Assembly (NCBI GenBank): GCA_031401815.1 | Contig: JANNRW010000392.1 | Coordinates: 1 to 38,870, forward strand | Length of the DNA: 38,870 nucleotides | Direction: 5' to 3' | Origin: JANNRW01 sp031401815 | GTDB taxonomy: Bacteria > Desulfobacterota > Desulfuromonadia > Geobacterales > DSM-12255 | Part shown: positions 17,315 through 24,715 of the stretch, in pieces | How the letters are laid out: each line of letters opens with the position of its first letter | Numbering within the stretch: the stretch's first letter is position 1 | Position numbers and translations under genes: made by a program | Notes under the pieces: model-generated | What the model was told of the DNA's origin: nothing | What the model saw: only the letters and a program-made list of their open reading frames with translations | Database searches by the model: none

Positions 17315-18700
17315 ATGGCTAGATATATTTTTATTTTACTTGCACTTGCAGTATCTCTTTTAGCTGTACGCGCAGAAGCGATAAACCAGGTGGAAGTTGT
17401 ACCTGCGCCAGGAAATGCCGGGGTGTTTTATCTGAACGGCATTGATTTTGTTAATGTTGACGGGATTGAAGTCGAGCTTGTCTATGATACTACTGCTCTG
17501 GCAAATCCGCGAATAACGCAGGGGCCTGAGCTTGTTTCAACTTATTATTATCCAAACCCAAAGTTTACTGCAAGGAGTGTAAAGATTGTTGCATCAACTA
17601 TTTCGAAGATAAAGAGCGGCCATCTTGCTACAATATCTTTTGATCTTATAGGGTCGTCAACAGGCAGCATGGCAGTGGCCAGGCGGATAATCTCAGACTC
17701 CACCGGCACGGCAGCACCTTCAACCAGCGCCTCAGGTGCAAGTATTGTTACACCAACTGGCACAAATACCAATCTCACCGATCCAAGAGATGATACTGTA
17801 AATACCCCAAGAGCACAGGACTCTTCAGCGCTTTCAACTTCCATTTCTGGCGGAGGGATCTCAATCGGGGCAGTTACCTTGCCGCAAGATCAGATGGCAA
17901 CAACAGAACGCAAACCTGAGTATCAACCACTTGTGACAGATCTCAGAAAGGATATGACAATTCCTGCTGCAAGCTCCGAAAGCTCAAAGGCTGGCCTTGA
18001 AAAGAGCTCTTCTGATGACAGGAAGGTGGAGCAGAAACTGGTCTCCTACAAAAGCGTCGTGCAGCATTTCAAGGAGTTCAAAGGGGATCGAACGAGCAAT
18101 GCTCTGATCGCTCTTTTTGCAGAAGCAGCTATCCCTGAGTTCACGCAGGAGCCGCTTGTTGCGATATCGGATGGATTGACTTCTGTGAAATTGACATTGA
18201 TTTTGAAACCAAGTCGTGACGAGATCCCGAAATTCATTTTGCAGGGTGCTAATGTTAAGCAGTTGAGAGGTGAGGGGGAAGAGGTTAAGTGGACGATTGA
18301 GGCGCTTCCCAAAAAAGGGGTTTCAGAGGCAAAGCTTACAGTGATTGATGGCAGTATGCTGATGGAGTTCCCGCTCACGGTTGCCCCTCCGGCTGCTGTG
18401 GCTCTTAATAAGGGGGTGAAGATATCCGAGGCTGATTTTACTGCCTATCTTTCAAAGCCTGCAAAATATGATCTGAACAGTGATGGGAAATTTGATTACA
18501 TGGATGACTTCATTTATACTGCCAACTATATTGTCGCCATGAAAATCAAGCCTGAAAAGATAAAGCCCGTTGAAAAGGATAAGAAAACCCCCTTGAAGCC
18601 GGAACAAAAAGCAGAACCTGCCGGAGATAATTTGCCGACTGAAAAGGATCGCAAGGAAGGAAATGAAGTAAAGAGAGGCAAGGCTCCTCATGCTAAGTGA
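17315..18700 (+). CDS. Secreted protein with cohesin-like head and dockerin-like calcium loop
   Basis: This 461-residue protein has signal peptide FILLALAVSLLAVRAEA. A cohesin-like beta domain (about 25-130) contains VDGIEVELVYDTTAL and SGHLATISFDLIGSSTG. A Ser/Thr/Ala-rich linker (about 130-235) is followed by a second folded region with the beta-rich segment LVAISDGLTSVKLTLILK (about 270-360). One dockerin-like loop D-L-N-S-D-G-K-F-D-Y-M-D starts at Asp386, with putative calcium ligands D386, N388, D390, D394 and D397, followed by DFIYTANYIV. The tail (about 410-461) is Lys/Glu/Pro-rich. It is the last gene of the operon; GAGGGG precedes its ATG. It may bind the cohesin domain of the secretin. 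The function is not known. Confidence 0.8.
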   Translation: MARYIFILLALAVSLLAVRAEAINQVEVVPAPGNAGVFYLNGIDFVNVDGIEVELVYDTTALANPRITQGPELVSTYYYPNPKFTARSVKIVASTISKIKSGHLATISFDLIGSSTGSMAVARRIISDSTGTAAPSTSASGASIVTPTGTNTNLTDPRDDTVNTPRAQDSSALSTSISGGGISIGAVTLPQDQMATTERKPEYQPLVTDLRKDMTIPAASSESSKAGLEKSSSDDRKVEQKLVSYKSVVQHFKEFKGDRTSNALIALFAEAAIPEFTQEPLVAISDGLTSVKLTLILKPSRDEIPKFILQGANVKQLRGEGEEVKWTIEALPKKGVSEAKLTVIDGSMLMEFPLTVAPPAAVALNKGVKISEADFTAYLSKPAKYDLNSDGKFDYMDDFIYTANYIVAMKIKPEKIKPVEKDKKTPLKPEQKAEPAGDNLPTEKDRKEGNEVKRGKAPHAK

Positions 18701-18706
18701 ATCATT

Positions 18707-20089
18707 TCAAAAAGTATTGATTGATCGGAGGAGTGCAGAAATTTTTCTGTACTCCTCTTTCTGAAGAATTCCTTCGGGATTTTCCGGATTAACCGGATGT
18801 ACCATCAGCAAGGCATTGCGAAAGAGTCCGCTGCCGCCGGAAAGGGTTTCAGACATAAGGGTATGCAACTGGCATTTATCTTCATAAAACATCCCTCCAA
18901 CATGATCACGAAAGCTAATAGTCCTTCTGGTCAGTGATTGACCGCTACTGTCAATCCGGTAAAAGTCAACAGCCAGTTTATCAACAGCAGACGGGCGGAA
19001 AACAAAAGATGATTCCCGGACAGACTCTTTCAGAAGCATCATGGTTGGGTCGTCGTCGGCAATATCTCCCTGTATGTTAAAAACTGATACTTTCAACATG
19101 TTAAGAAAGCAGCCACTGTCGAGGAATCCACTGCTTCTGTTGTCAGAAGTTTCAAAATAGTAGGCAGCCCGGAGCCTGGAAGCAGAATGCAGATCATTGT
19201 TACAGAACAGGCAATCCTTGCGCATTCCGCCAAGTCTTGCAGCAATCGCTGCCTTTCTGGTTTCGTTCTCTGTAGCAACCCAGCTGCTGAAAAGCGCAGC
19301 CCTCGTCTCTCTGGTCTCCCGAAAATCCTTTAAAATGCCGGTCGCAAGTCTGGCAAACTGTCCGTGTACATCAGTCCCCCGCCCATGAGTAAGCACTGCA
19401 TATATTTTCCCATCAGGATTGGTATTAAGACTCTCGACCTTGGGGCTTTTGGAGATGAAGACATCATGGCAACGATAGCCGCGATTAATTGCAAATGCTC
19501 TTAACAGGCTCTTTTGATCCGGGAAAAGGCCATCAAACTTGATTCGCTCGTCAATCAGGCAGGGGAGCAGCAGCAGGCTTTTTCTGTCCATGCCTCTTTT
19601 TTCAAATAGTGCGAAGATGTTGCGGCAGTTTTCCAGACTCGGCATATCCTTTACCGGTATAAGTACCCGATCAGCTGCAAATAGAGCGTTTTCCGTGAAA
19701 ATATCGAGATCCGGACGGGTATCAATTATGAGAATGCCGCCGATTTCCGAATCGGCAAGGATTCTGGCAAGAGCCATAGGGTCGTTGACGGAGCTTCTCT
19801 CTTTCGAGAGTTTGTGGGAGGAGGGGATATAGTTTACCCCGTACTCTCCGGTTTGAAGAAGAGAAGAGCCGCTATTGCCACTGAAAAGATCGGCAACTGT
19901 GCCAGTTGGGATAACCCCTTTATGGGCGAACATCCTGTCTATTGTAAAGTGGTTGTCAAACGAGAAGATGGAGATTGGCAGCTCTTCGTCGAGTGCTTTC
20001 AGGAAAATAGCAAGATTGGTCGCCACCGTGGTCTTGCCGACCCCCCCTTTTTCGGAGGAGATGGTGATTATGTAAGGGAATTTTTTCAT
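18707..20089 (-). CDS. ParA/MinD-like ATPase with unrecognised C-terminal domain
   Basis: This 460-residue protein has a deviant Walker A KGGVGKTT (14-21, signature Lys14) and a Walker A'/B-like IIDTRPDLD, typical of SIMIBI ParA/MinD ATPases that position cell components. The ATPase part covers about residues 1-245. The last 200 or so residues are not typical of MinD or ParA and I do not recognise them. They include CLFC (about 292-295), a possible half zinc site, and FRNALLMVHPVNPENPEGILQK. The gene is convergent with the secretion operon and divergent from pilA. A polar-positioning role for pilus or secretion machinery is inferred only from location. The ribosome site is weak. Confidence 0.82.
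   Translation of the reverse strand: MKKFPYIITISSEKGGVGKTTVATNLAIFLKALDEELPISIFSFDNHFTIDRMFAHKGVIPTGTVADLFSGNSGSSLLQTGEYGVNYIPSSHKLSKERSSVNDPMALARILADSEIGGILIIDTRPDLDIFTENALFAADRVLIPVKDMPSLENCRNIFALFEKRGMDRKSLLLLPCLIDERIKFDGLFPDQKSLLRAFAINRGYRCHDVFISKSPKVESLNTNPDGKIYAVLTHGRGTDVHGQFARLATGILKDFRETRETRAALFSSWVATENETRKAAIAARLGGMRKDCLFCNNDLHSASRLRAAYYFETSDNRSSGFLDSGCFLNMLKVSVFNIQGDIADDDPTMMLLKESVRESSFVFRPSAVDKLAVDFYRIDSSGQSLTRRTISFRDHVGGMFYEDKCQLHTLMSETLSGGSGLFRNALLMVHPVNPENPEGILQKEEYRKISALLRSINTF
18728..18760 (+). terminator. Possible terminator between converging transcripts
   Basis: A 14-base arm (18728-18741) pairs with 18744-18757 with a single G-U wobble, and a short T-rich stretch follows. 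It would stop the + strand operon about 30 bp after its last gene. It lies inside the 3' end of the minus-strand ATPase gene, so the pairing may be partly constrained by coding. The T tract is weak. Confidence 0.35.
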
Positions 20090-20190
20090 TTATGTTCTGG
20101 TTATATCAGAGAAATTTGAATTTGAGCCAAAAAACTACATTTTACCGACAGCATAGTCAAGGTGATTTGTTGTAAAACATTATATAATGT

Positions 20191-20267
20191 CTTGACAATC
20201 TGTTGTTCGCTGCTTCAATTGACATAACCGCTTGAGACGGACTAAATGCGACTGACAAAAATTGTCA
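20191..20267 (+). promoter_or_regulatory. Candidate upstream activator (PilR-type) binding region
   Basis: TTGACA occurs at 20192 and 20219. A perfect inverted repeat TGACAA-N3-TTGTCA spans 20253-20267. These GACA/TGTC half-sites lie about 100-175 bp upstream of the sigma-54 element, a normal distance for an NtrC-family activator. In Pseudomonas aeruginosa, PilR binds repeated TGTC-type half-sites upstream of pilA. The pilR gene is not in this window, so the assignment is inference. Confidence 0.5.
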
Positions 20268-20362
20268 CTCAAGGTTTCAATAAAGTCATTTTTTGAATAA
20301 AATATGTTAGTTGCTATTGTAGAAGATGCTGAAAATATTGTGATCGTTTTATGTAAACAGTA

Positions 20363-20378
20363 TGGCACGAGTAATGCT
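20363..20378 (+). promoter_or_regulatory. Sigma-54 (RpoN) promoter of pilA
   Basis: TGGCACGAGTAATGCT matches the RpoN consensus TGGCACG-N4-TTGCW at all but one position. The GG (20364-20365) and GC (20376-20377) are exactly 12 bp apart. Transcription would begin near 20389, giving a leader of about 72 nt before the pilA ATG. In G. sulfurreducens, pilA is RpoN- and PilR-dependent, which agrees. Confidence 0.85.
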
Positions 20379-20460
20379 TAATATAATAAATTATCGGTTA
20401 TTTTTTTGAAGCAAGAGTGCTCACCTGGAGCAAACACCAAACGAAAGGAGAAAACATTAT

Positions 20461-20668
20461 GCTTAACAGAATCAGAAACAGAAAAGGTTTCACCCTGATC
20501 GAGCTGCTGATCGTTGTTGCGATCATCGGTATTCTGGCCGCTGTCGCCATCCCGCAGTTCGCTTCCTACCGTCAGAAAGGGTACAACTCGGCAGCTGTAA
20601 GTGACATGAAAAATGCCAAGACAACCATGGAAGCATATTATGCAGACAATCAGTACTATCCACAATAA
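20461..20668 (+). CDS. pilA: Short type IV pilin PilA (PilA-N, geopilin)
   Basis: The prepilin has leader MLNRIRNRKG and a mature protein of 59 residues starting FTLIELLIVVAIIGILAAVA, with conserved Glu5. The pilin is almost only the N-terminal helix, as in Geobacter species. Aromatic residues are dense: F1, F24, Y27, Y32, Y50, Y51, Y56 and Y57. AAAGGAG lies 8 nt before the ATG. The same frame is open back to a GTG at 20417, which would add 15 residues before this ATG and still lies downstream of the predicted transcription start. A separate PilA-C-like gene follows after 27 bp. Main product: the pilus subunit; conduction by such filaments is debated. Confidence 0.96.
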
Positions 20669-20695
20669 TAAATAATTCTTGAAAGGAGCTAGTTT

Positions 20696-21058
20696 ATGAA
20701 AATCAATAATGTTTTAAGGTTGGCTGGTTGTCTGTCACTGGTTGCTGCAAGCAGTGCTTTTGGTGCTGCTACTGATTTCTCCGATGCTGGTACAGGGACT
20801 GTAGGCACACCGTCAGTAAACCTCAGACCTTCCAAAAGTGTAGTCGTCAGATATCTGCCTTCAGCAACAACTGTACCTTCCGGTACTGGCGTGATCTCTT
20901 ATTCGATCTCTGCATTCCACGGTTCCGGTACAAAGCTTTATGCATCATCTTCAGGGGATACGAAAATGTTCATGAAAGATGCAACTGCCATTGCCGATCC
21001 GCCTGCTGCACCGGCTGCCGGCGCTTCTATGGATGCTACGGGCTATACAGCAATGTAA
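20696..21058 (+). CDS. PilA-C-like exported partner of the short pilin
   Basis: This 120-residue protein has a Sec signal (LAGCLSLVAASSAFGA, cleavage likely after residue 24). The mature protein is small, Ser/Thr/Gly/Ala-rich and beta-like, with SVVVRYLPSATTV and GVISYSISAFHGSGTKLY, and ends in a Pro/Ala-rich tail. It occupies the place of GSU1497 after pilA in G. sulfurreducens, where the product (PilA-C, or Spc) pairs with PilA-N and stabilises it. GAAAGGAG precedes the ATG. Identification rests on position, size, signal peptide and composition. It is co-transcribed with pilA and followed by a strong terminator. Confidence 0.82.
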   Translation: MKINNVLRLAGCLSLVAASSAFGAATDFSDAGTGTVGTPSVNLRPSKSVVVRYLPSATTVPSGTGVISYSISAFHGSGTKLYASSSGDTKMFMKDATAIADPPAAPAAGASMDATGYTAM

Positions 21059-21077
21059 AGAGTTGCTCGTTAATCTT

Positions 21078-21112
21078 AAAAAGCGGAACGCTCACTGCGT
21101 CCCGCTTTTTTT
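21078..21112 (+). terminator. Rho-independent terminator after pilA and its partner
   Basis: AAAAAGCGGAACGC (21078-21091) pairs with GCGTCCCGCTTTTT (21097-21110), with one A-C mismatch and a 5-nt loop. A run of seven T follows the GC-rich stem (21106-21112). It should separate the pilin transcript from the downstream glycosyltransferase gene. Confidence 0.9.
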
Positions 21113-21137
21113 ATTTCATCATCCAGAGGTTCAAGCA

Positions 21138-22934
21138 GTGAAAGTTGGCAACTCCCTCACTCAGCAAATCGCGCTGATATTTCTTTTTGTAACTGTTGTT
21201 TATTACCCGTCAATATTTGCCTCCTTTACCTCTATTGATGATGTTAGATTGGTTAATTCGCTTCTTAATTACGATGGTTTCAGCCTGAAGGAGTTATTTC
21301 TTCCCAGCAGTTCCGGTACATATTATCGTCCGCTTCTCTACCTCACATTCATAATAGACAAATATCTCTGGGGGTTGGAAGCAAGTTTCATGCATCTGGA
21401 AAACATCCTCCTGCATTTTGGCAACTCCCTGCTGATCTTTTTTCTTGTTCGGCGGCTGTCAGCTTATTTGTCAATAGAGGTCTCCTATTCTCCGCTTGTT
21501 GCTGCTCTGCTCTTCGGTCTTCACCCGATTGCCACTGAACCGGTTAACTGGGTATCGGGGCGGACTGATCTTCTTGCGGGATTTTTTGTTCTGGCGGCTC
21601 TGCTGCTTTTTTTGGCTGGAATTGAGTCAGTCTCACCTGTTAACCACAGACCAGGCAACAATTTCAATATAGTAAAGGATCAGAGCAGCTTATATCGCTC
21701 ATATGGTTATGCCTTGTTGAGCGCCCTGTCTTTATTTGCCGGATGCCTGTCGAAAGAGACTGCACTTTTCATCCTGCCGGTGCTGCTTCTCTGGTCAGTT
21801 TCTCCTCCTAAAGATGTATATTCTGAGTTACCCCCTTCTCTGCGCCGTTATTACGTCATGATATTCACTATGGCCGGCACTGCTTATCTGCTTTTTCGCG
21901 CATCAGCGCTTAGTGGCGGTGACAAGATAGTGAAGACTGTTGATATGGTCGGAACTGATATGCAAAAAGACCTTTCTCTCGGTTTCTTTAATATTGCAAA
22001 CGTAGCAACGACTGCTGCCGGATTTTATTTCAAGAAACTCATACTGCCACTGCCGCTGAATTTTGGTATCAATACGATTTCACCTTTATATTTCTGGCTG
22101 GGACTGGTGGTGCTTGCGGGGATTATCTGGTGTCTCTGCCGTCGTGACACTGTTTCGTATCTTTTTCTTGCTGCATTCATATTGACCTCGTCATCCTTTA
22201 TTTTGCCCATTATAAAAATCACCTGGACACCCTATGCCGAACGCTACCTTTACATTGCTTCGGCACCATTTATAATCGGGGGCACATTGATTTTTCTCAA
22301 ATATTTCAAGCAGGCTGTTTCAACAAGACTGACTACTCTGCTTATAGCCACTCTTCTTGTCTGGGCAACTGTTGTCACAGCGCAAAGGAGTATTATCTGG
22401 CAGGACAATTATACGCTCTACAAGGATACAATGGAAAAATCTCCCGGTTTCGGGATTATAGTCAACGAATATGCTTTGGCCTTAAGAGAGCGTGGAGAGA
22501 ATGACGAGGCTGATAAAATCATGCTCTCAAATAAGGTTGAAGAGTTTCAGCAGTCAGCGTCGTTAAATAATATCAGAGTGCTGGCTAATATCGGCAAGTT
22601 GACTTATGCCCGCACACTTTTGATGCAACGTATTGACAAAGGGGCGGATAACAATGTAGTTATGCTGGAACTGCTTCTTTTCATAGATGAATCAAGGAGA
22701 ATCAAGGCTATCAAGTTGCCGGAACAACAAGAAATCGATCTTGAAATTCTTGGTACCATGCAAAAATTGGTAACTCTTACAAACGACCCTTTTTACTACT
22801 ACAGAATGGGGAGAATTCAATTACGCCTCAACGACCGCACTGCCGCTAAAAGCTCCTTTTTCAAGGCATGGCAAACAGCTCCATTGAATAGCCATTATCG
22901 TGATGCAGCCAAAAAATTAGCCGAGAGATTGTGA
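21138..22934 (+). CDS. GT-C family membrane glycosyltransferase with TPR-like tail
   Basis: This 598-residue protein has about 10-12 hydrophobic segments in residues 1-430 and a soluble helical, TPR-like C-terminus (about 430-598; PFYYYRMGRIQLRLNDRTAAKSS). The N-terminal loop with DDVRLVN, GTYYRPLLYLTF and later FGLHPIATEPVNWVSGRTDLLA matches bacterial GT-C/TMTC-like O-glycosyltransferases that use lipid-linked sugars. The GTG at 21138 with AGAGGT 7 nt upstream is preferred; the in-frame ORF reaches back into the PilA-C gene and its terminator. It lies where the xap cluster starts in G. sulfurreducens. The acceptor could be an exported glycan or pilin/cytochrome proteins. Confidence 0.8.
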   Translation: MKVGNSLTQQIALIFLFVTVVYYPSIFASFTSIDDVRLVNSLLNYDGFSLKELFLPSSSGTYYRPLLYLTFIIDKYLWGLEASFMHLENILLHFGNSLLIFFLVRRLSAYLSIEVSYSPLVAALLFGLHPIATEPVNWVSGRTDLLAGFFVLAALLLFLAGIESVSPVNHRPGNNFNIVKDQSSLYRSYGYALLSALSLFAGCLSKETALFILPVLLLWSVSPPKDVYSELPPSLRRYYVMIFTMAGTAYLLFRASALSGGDKIVKTVDMVGTDMQKDLSLGFFNIANVATTAAGFYFKKLILPLPLNFGINTISPLYFWLGLVVLAGIIWCLCRRDTVSYLFLAAFILTSSSFILPIIKITWTPYAERYLYIASAPFIIGGTLIFLKYFKQAVSTRLTTLLIATLLVWATVVTAQRSIIWQDNYTLYKDTMEKSPGFGIIVNEYALALRERGENDEADKIMLSNKVEEFQQSASLNNIRVLANIGKLTYARTLLMQRIDKGADNNVVMLELLLFIDESRRIKAIKLPEQQEIDLEILGTMQKLVTLTNDPFYYYRMGRIQLRLNDRTAAKSSFFKAWQTAPLNSHYRDAAKKLAERL

Positions 22935-23012
22935 GTTTCAGGATGCAGTGCCGACTTGCCTTGAAAGATTTGTCCTGTTTTTGCGAATACCACTGATAAG
23001 GAGATGTTCTCC

Positions 23013-23804
23013 ATGTTTAACATTATGTCTATTACGCTAAAGGGAATTTTCCGCGACCGGGTTTTTCACGGCATTCTCATGGTAGCCTGTATCCTACCTC
23101 TGATACCGGTAATCAGCTCATTATCAATGCGTCAGGTAACCGAGTTGTCGATAACATTGAGCCTCTCTCTCATCTCTTTCATTCTGTTGCTCCTGGCGGT
23201 GTTCCTCGGTGGTACAGCACTCTGGAAAGATATTGAGCGCCGCTATACTCACAGCGTCCTTTCATTGCCGGTTACACGCCCTGCGTATATGCTCGGAAGA
23301 TTTTGTGGCAACGCCCTGTTCCTGCTTATCACCGCCATTGTATTAGGTGTCGTTGCCATGACTGTTGTATGGCTCGTTTCGGCAGGTACACCACCGGACA
23401 GGCCGATTGTCTGGGCGAATATTTTTGCGGCTGTTTTTTTTGATGCGATGAAATATATTCTGCTGGTTGCCATTGCAGTACTCTTTTCAACAGTCAGCAG
23501 TTCATTCTTCCTCCCGATTTTCGGCGCAATCTCTGCTTTTCTTGTCGGCAGTTCATCCCAACAGGTTTATGATTATGTTAATTCAGAGCAGGCACAGACA
23601 CTTTCTCTTTTTACAAAAAAGTCTGCTACAGCTCTTTATTATCTTCTGCCGAACTTCAGTGCTTTTGATCTGAAGGTCAATGCCATCTATGGAGTGCCGC
23701 TATCCATAAATGGGCTGCTGCTCACTTTTGCGTATGGAGTGGTTTACGGCGGAATTATTCTTGCGCTCTCTTCAGCTGTCTTTGTAAAAAGGGAGATGAA
23801 GTAA
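23013..23804 (+). CDS. ABC-2 type exporter permease
   Basis: This 263-residue protein has six predicted transmembrane helices, starting with MFNIMSITLKGIFRDRVFHG and including SLSLISFILLLLAVFLGGTALW. A conserved cytoplasmic element (DIERRYTHSVLSLPVTRPAYMLGRF) is typical of ABC-2 permeases. The ATG at 23013 has AAGGAG 9 nt upstream; the ATG at 23004 lies directly on that site. With the ATPase at 24716 it should form an exporter. In G. sulfurreducens, exporter genes at this position (xap) are required for extracellular polysaccharide and for anchoring cytochromes. Confidence 0.85.
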   Translation: MFNIMSITLKGIFRDRVFHGILMVACILPLIPVISSLSMRQVTELSITLSLSLISFILLLLAVFLGGTALWKDIERRYTHSVLSLPVTRPAYMLGRFCGNALFLLITAIVLGVVAMTVVWLVSAGTPPDRPIVWANIFAAVFFDAMKYILLVAIAVLFSTVSSSFFLPIFGAISAFLVGSSSQQVYDYVNSEQAQTLSLFTKKSATALYYLLPNFSAFDLKVNAIYGVPLSINGLLLTFAYGVVYGGIILALSSAVFVKREMK

Positions 23805-24680
23805 ATGATTTTCCGGACTCTAGCTAAGAACGGATGCCAGATGCGCTCCTTTTTATTGCCACTGTTTCTTCTGATCTGTTACCTGCTGCTTATCCCCCCT
23901 TTTACCGATTATATGCGCAGTAAGCCTGTTGTTGAAAAACTTGGTCATTTCCCGAGAGTAGAGGTGCTACAGTTTGTATCAGCTGATCAAAAGCAGCTGT
24001 TTGCTGCGTCTCTTGTAATCAAAGTGATGATGTATTTCGGTGGATTGATGGAAAACGAAACAGCAAAGTACAAACTACCTCCTGACTTCCCTTCAATGTC
24101 ACGTGTAATTCATGGTTCAGTCAAGCTTGATCCTTACAATATGGATGCATACTATTTCGCCCAGGCATTGCTCGTTTGGGATCTGAAAGCATATAAGGTT
24201 GCGAATGATCTGCTTGACTACGGCATGAAGTATCGTACCTGGGACTGGTATCTTCCGTTTTTTGCAGGGTTCAATGCAGGCTATTTTCTCAAGGATTATC
24301 CGGGGGCAGCCAGATATTACCAGACCGCAGCTGAACTCTCCGGTAACGCACTCTTCAGTACTCTGGCCGGTCGCTATATGCAGAAATCCGGGCAGACAGT
24401 TATGGCTATAGCCTATCTTACTGCAATGGAAAAGAGTGCAAAAAACAAGGCTGTCAAAAGTGCTTACTCTAAAAGGCTACAGGCTTTCAAGGCAGTTCGC
24501 ATCATAGAGAGTGCTCGAGACCGTTTTATTGAGCAGAAAGGCCGTTTGCCAGCTTCACCCGAGTTGCTCATTGCTTCTGGATATCTTGAAAGAGTCCCTT
24601 TGGATCCGTACGGAGGGAGATTTTACTTCGAACAGGACGGTACCGTTGCGACAACGAGTGGATTTGCAACAATAAAATAA
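23805..24680 (+). CDS. Hypothetical membrane-anchored protein with GspG-like C-terminus
   Basis: The 291-residue product has one N-terminal helix (RSFLLPLFLLICYLLLIPPF) and a helical TPR-like middle (about 95-215). The C-terminal segment IESARDRFIEQKGRLPASPELLIASGYLERVPLDPYGG resembles the small domain of GspG pseudopilins, but there is no prepilin signal. It lies between the permease and ATPase genes and starts at the base after the permease stop, so it is likely an accessory part of that exporter. I do not know its function. Confidence 0.75.
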   Translation: MIFRTLAKNGCQMRSFLLPLFLLICYLLLIPPFTDYMRSKPVVEKLGHFPRVEVLQFVSADQKQLFAASLVIKVMMYFGGLMENETAKYKLPPDFPSMSRVIHGSVKLDPYNMDAYYFAQALLVWDLKAYKVANDLLDYGMKYRTWDWYLPFFAGFNAGYFLKDYPGAARYYQTAAELSGNALFSTLAGRYMQKSGQTVMAIAYLTAMEKSAKNKAVKSAYSKRLQAFKAVRIIESARDRFIEQKGRLPASPELLIASGYLERVPLDPYGGRFYFEQDGTVATTSGFATIK

Positions 24681-24715
24681 AGCAATAGCTGATAGAGTGA
24701 ATTAAAGGATTGACC

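Larger units (their letters stand above)
20090..20460. other. 371-bp intergenic control region between the ATPase gene and pilA
   Basis: No gene is seen here. The region holds the near-consensus sigma-54 promoter of pilA (20363-20378), upstream GACA/TGTC half-sites (20191-20267) and a perfect 12-bp palindrome CATTATATAATG (20178-20189). The palindrome contains a TATAAT on each strand and could be the -10 region of the divergent ATPase gene. It is otherwise AT-rich. Confidence 0.7.

Noticed and set aside
20192..20224. TTGACA sequences as sigma-70 -35 boxes for pilA
   Set aside because: Neither has a convincing -10 at 16-18 bp, and both are over 230 bp from the gene. The sigma-54 promoter explains pilA, and these fit better as activator half-sites.
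20979..21137. Upstream in-frame extension of the GT-C glycosyltransferase gene
   Set aside because: It would overlap the PilA-C-like gene and its terminator. The GTG at 21138 has a good ribosome site and gives a sensible N-terminus.
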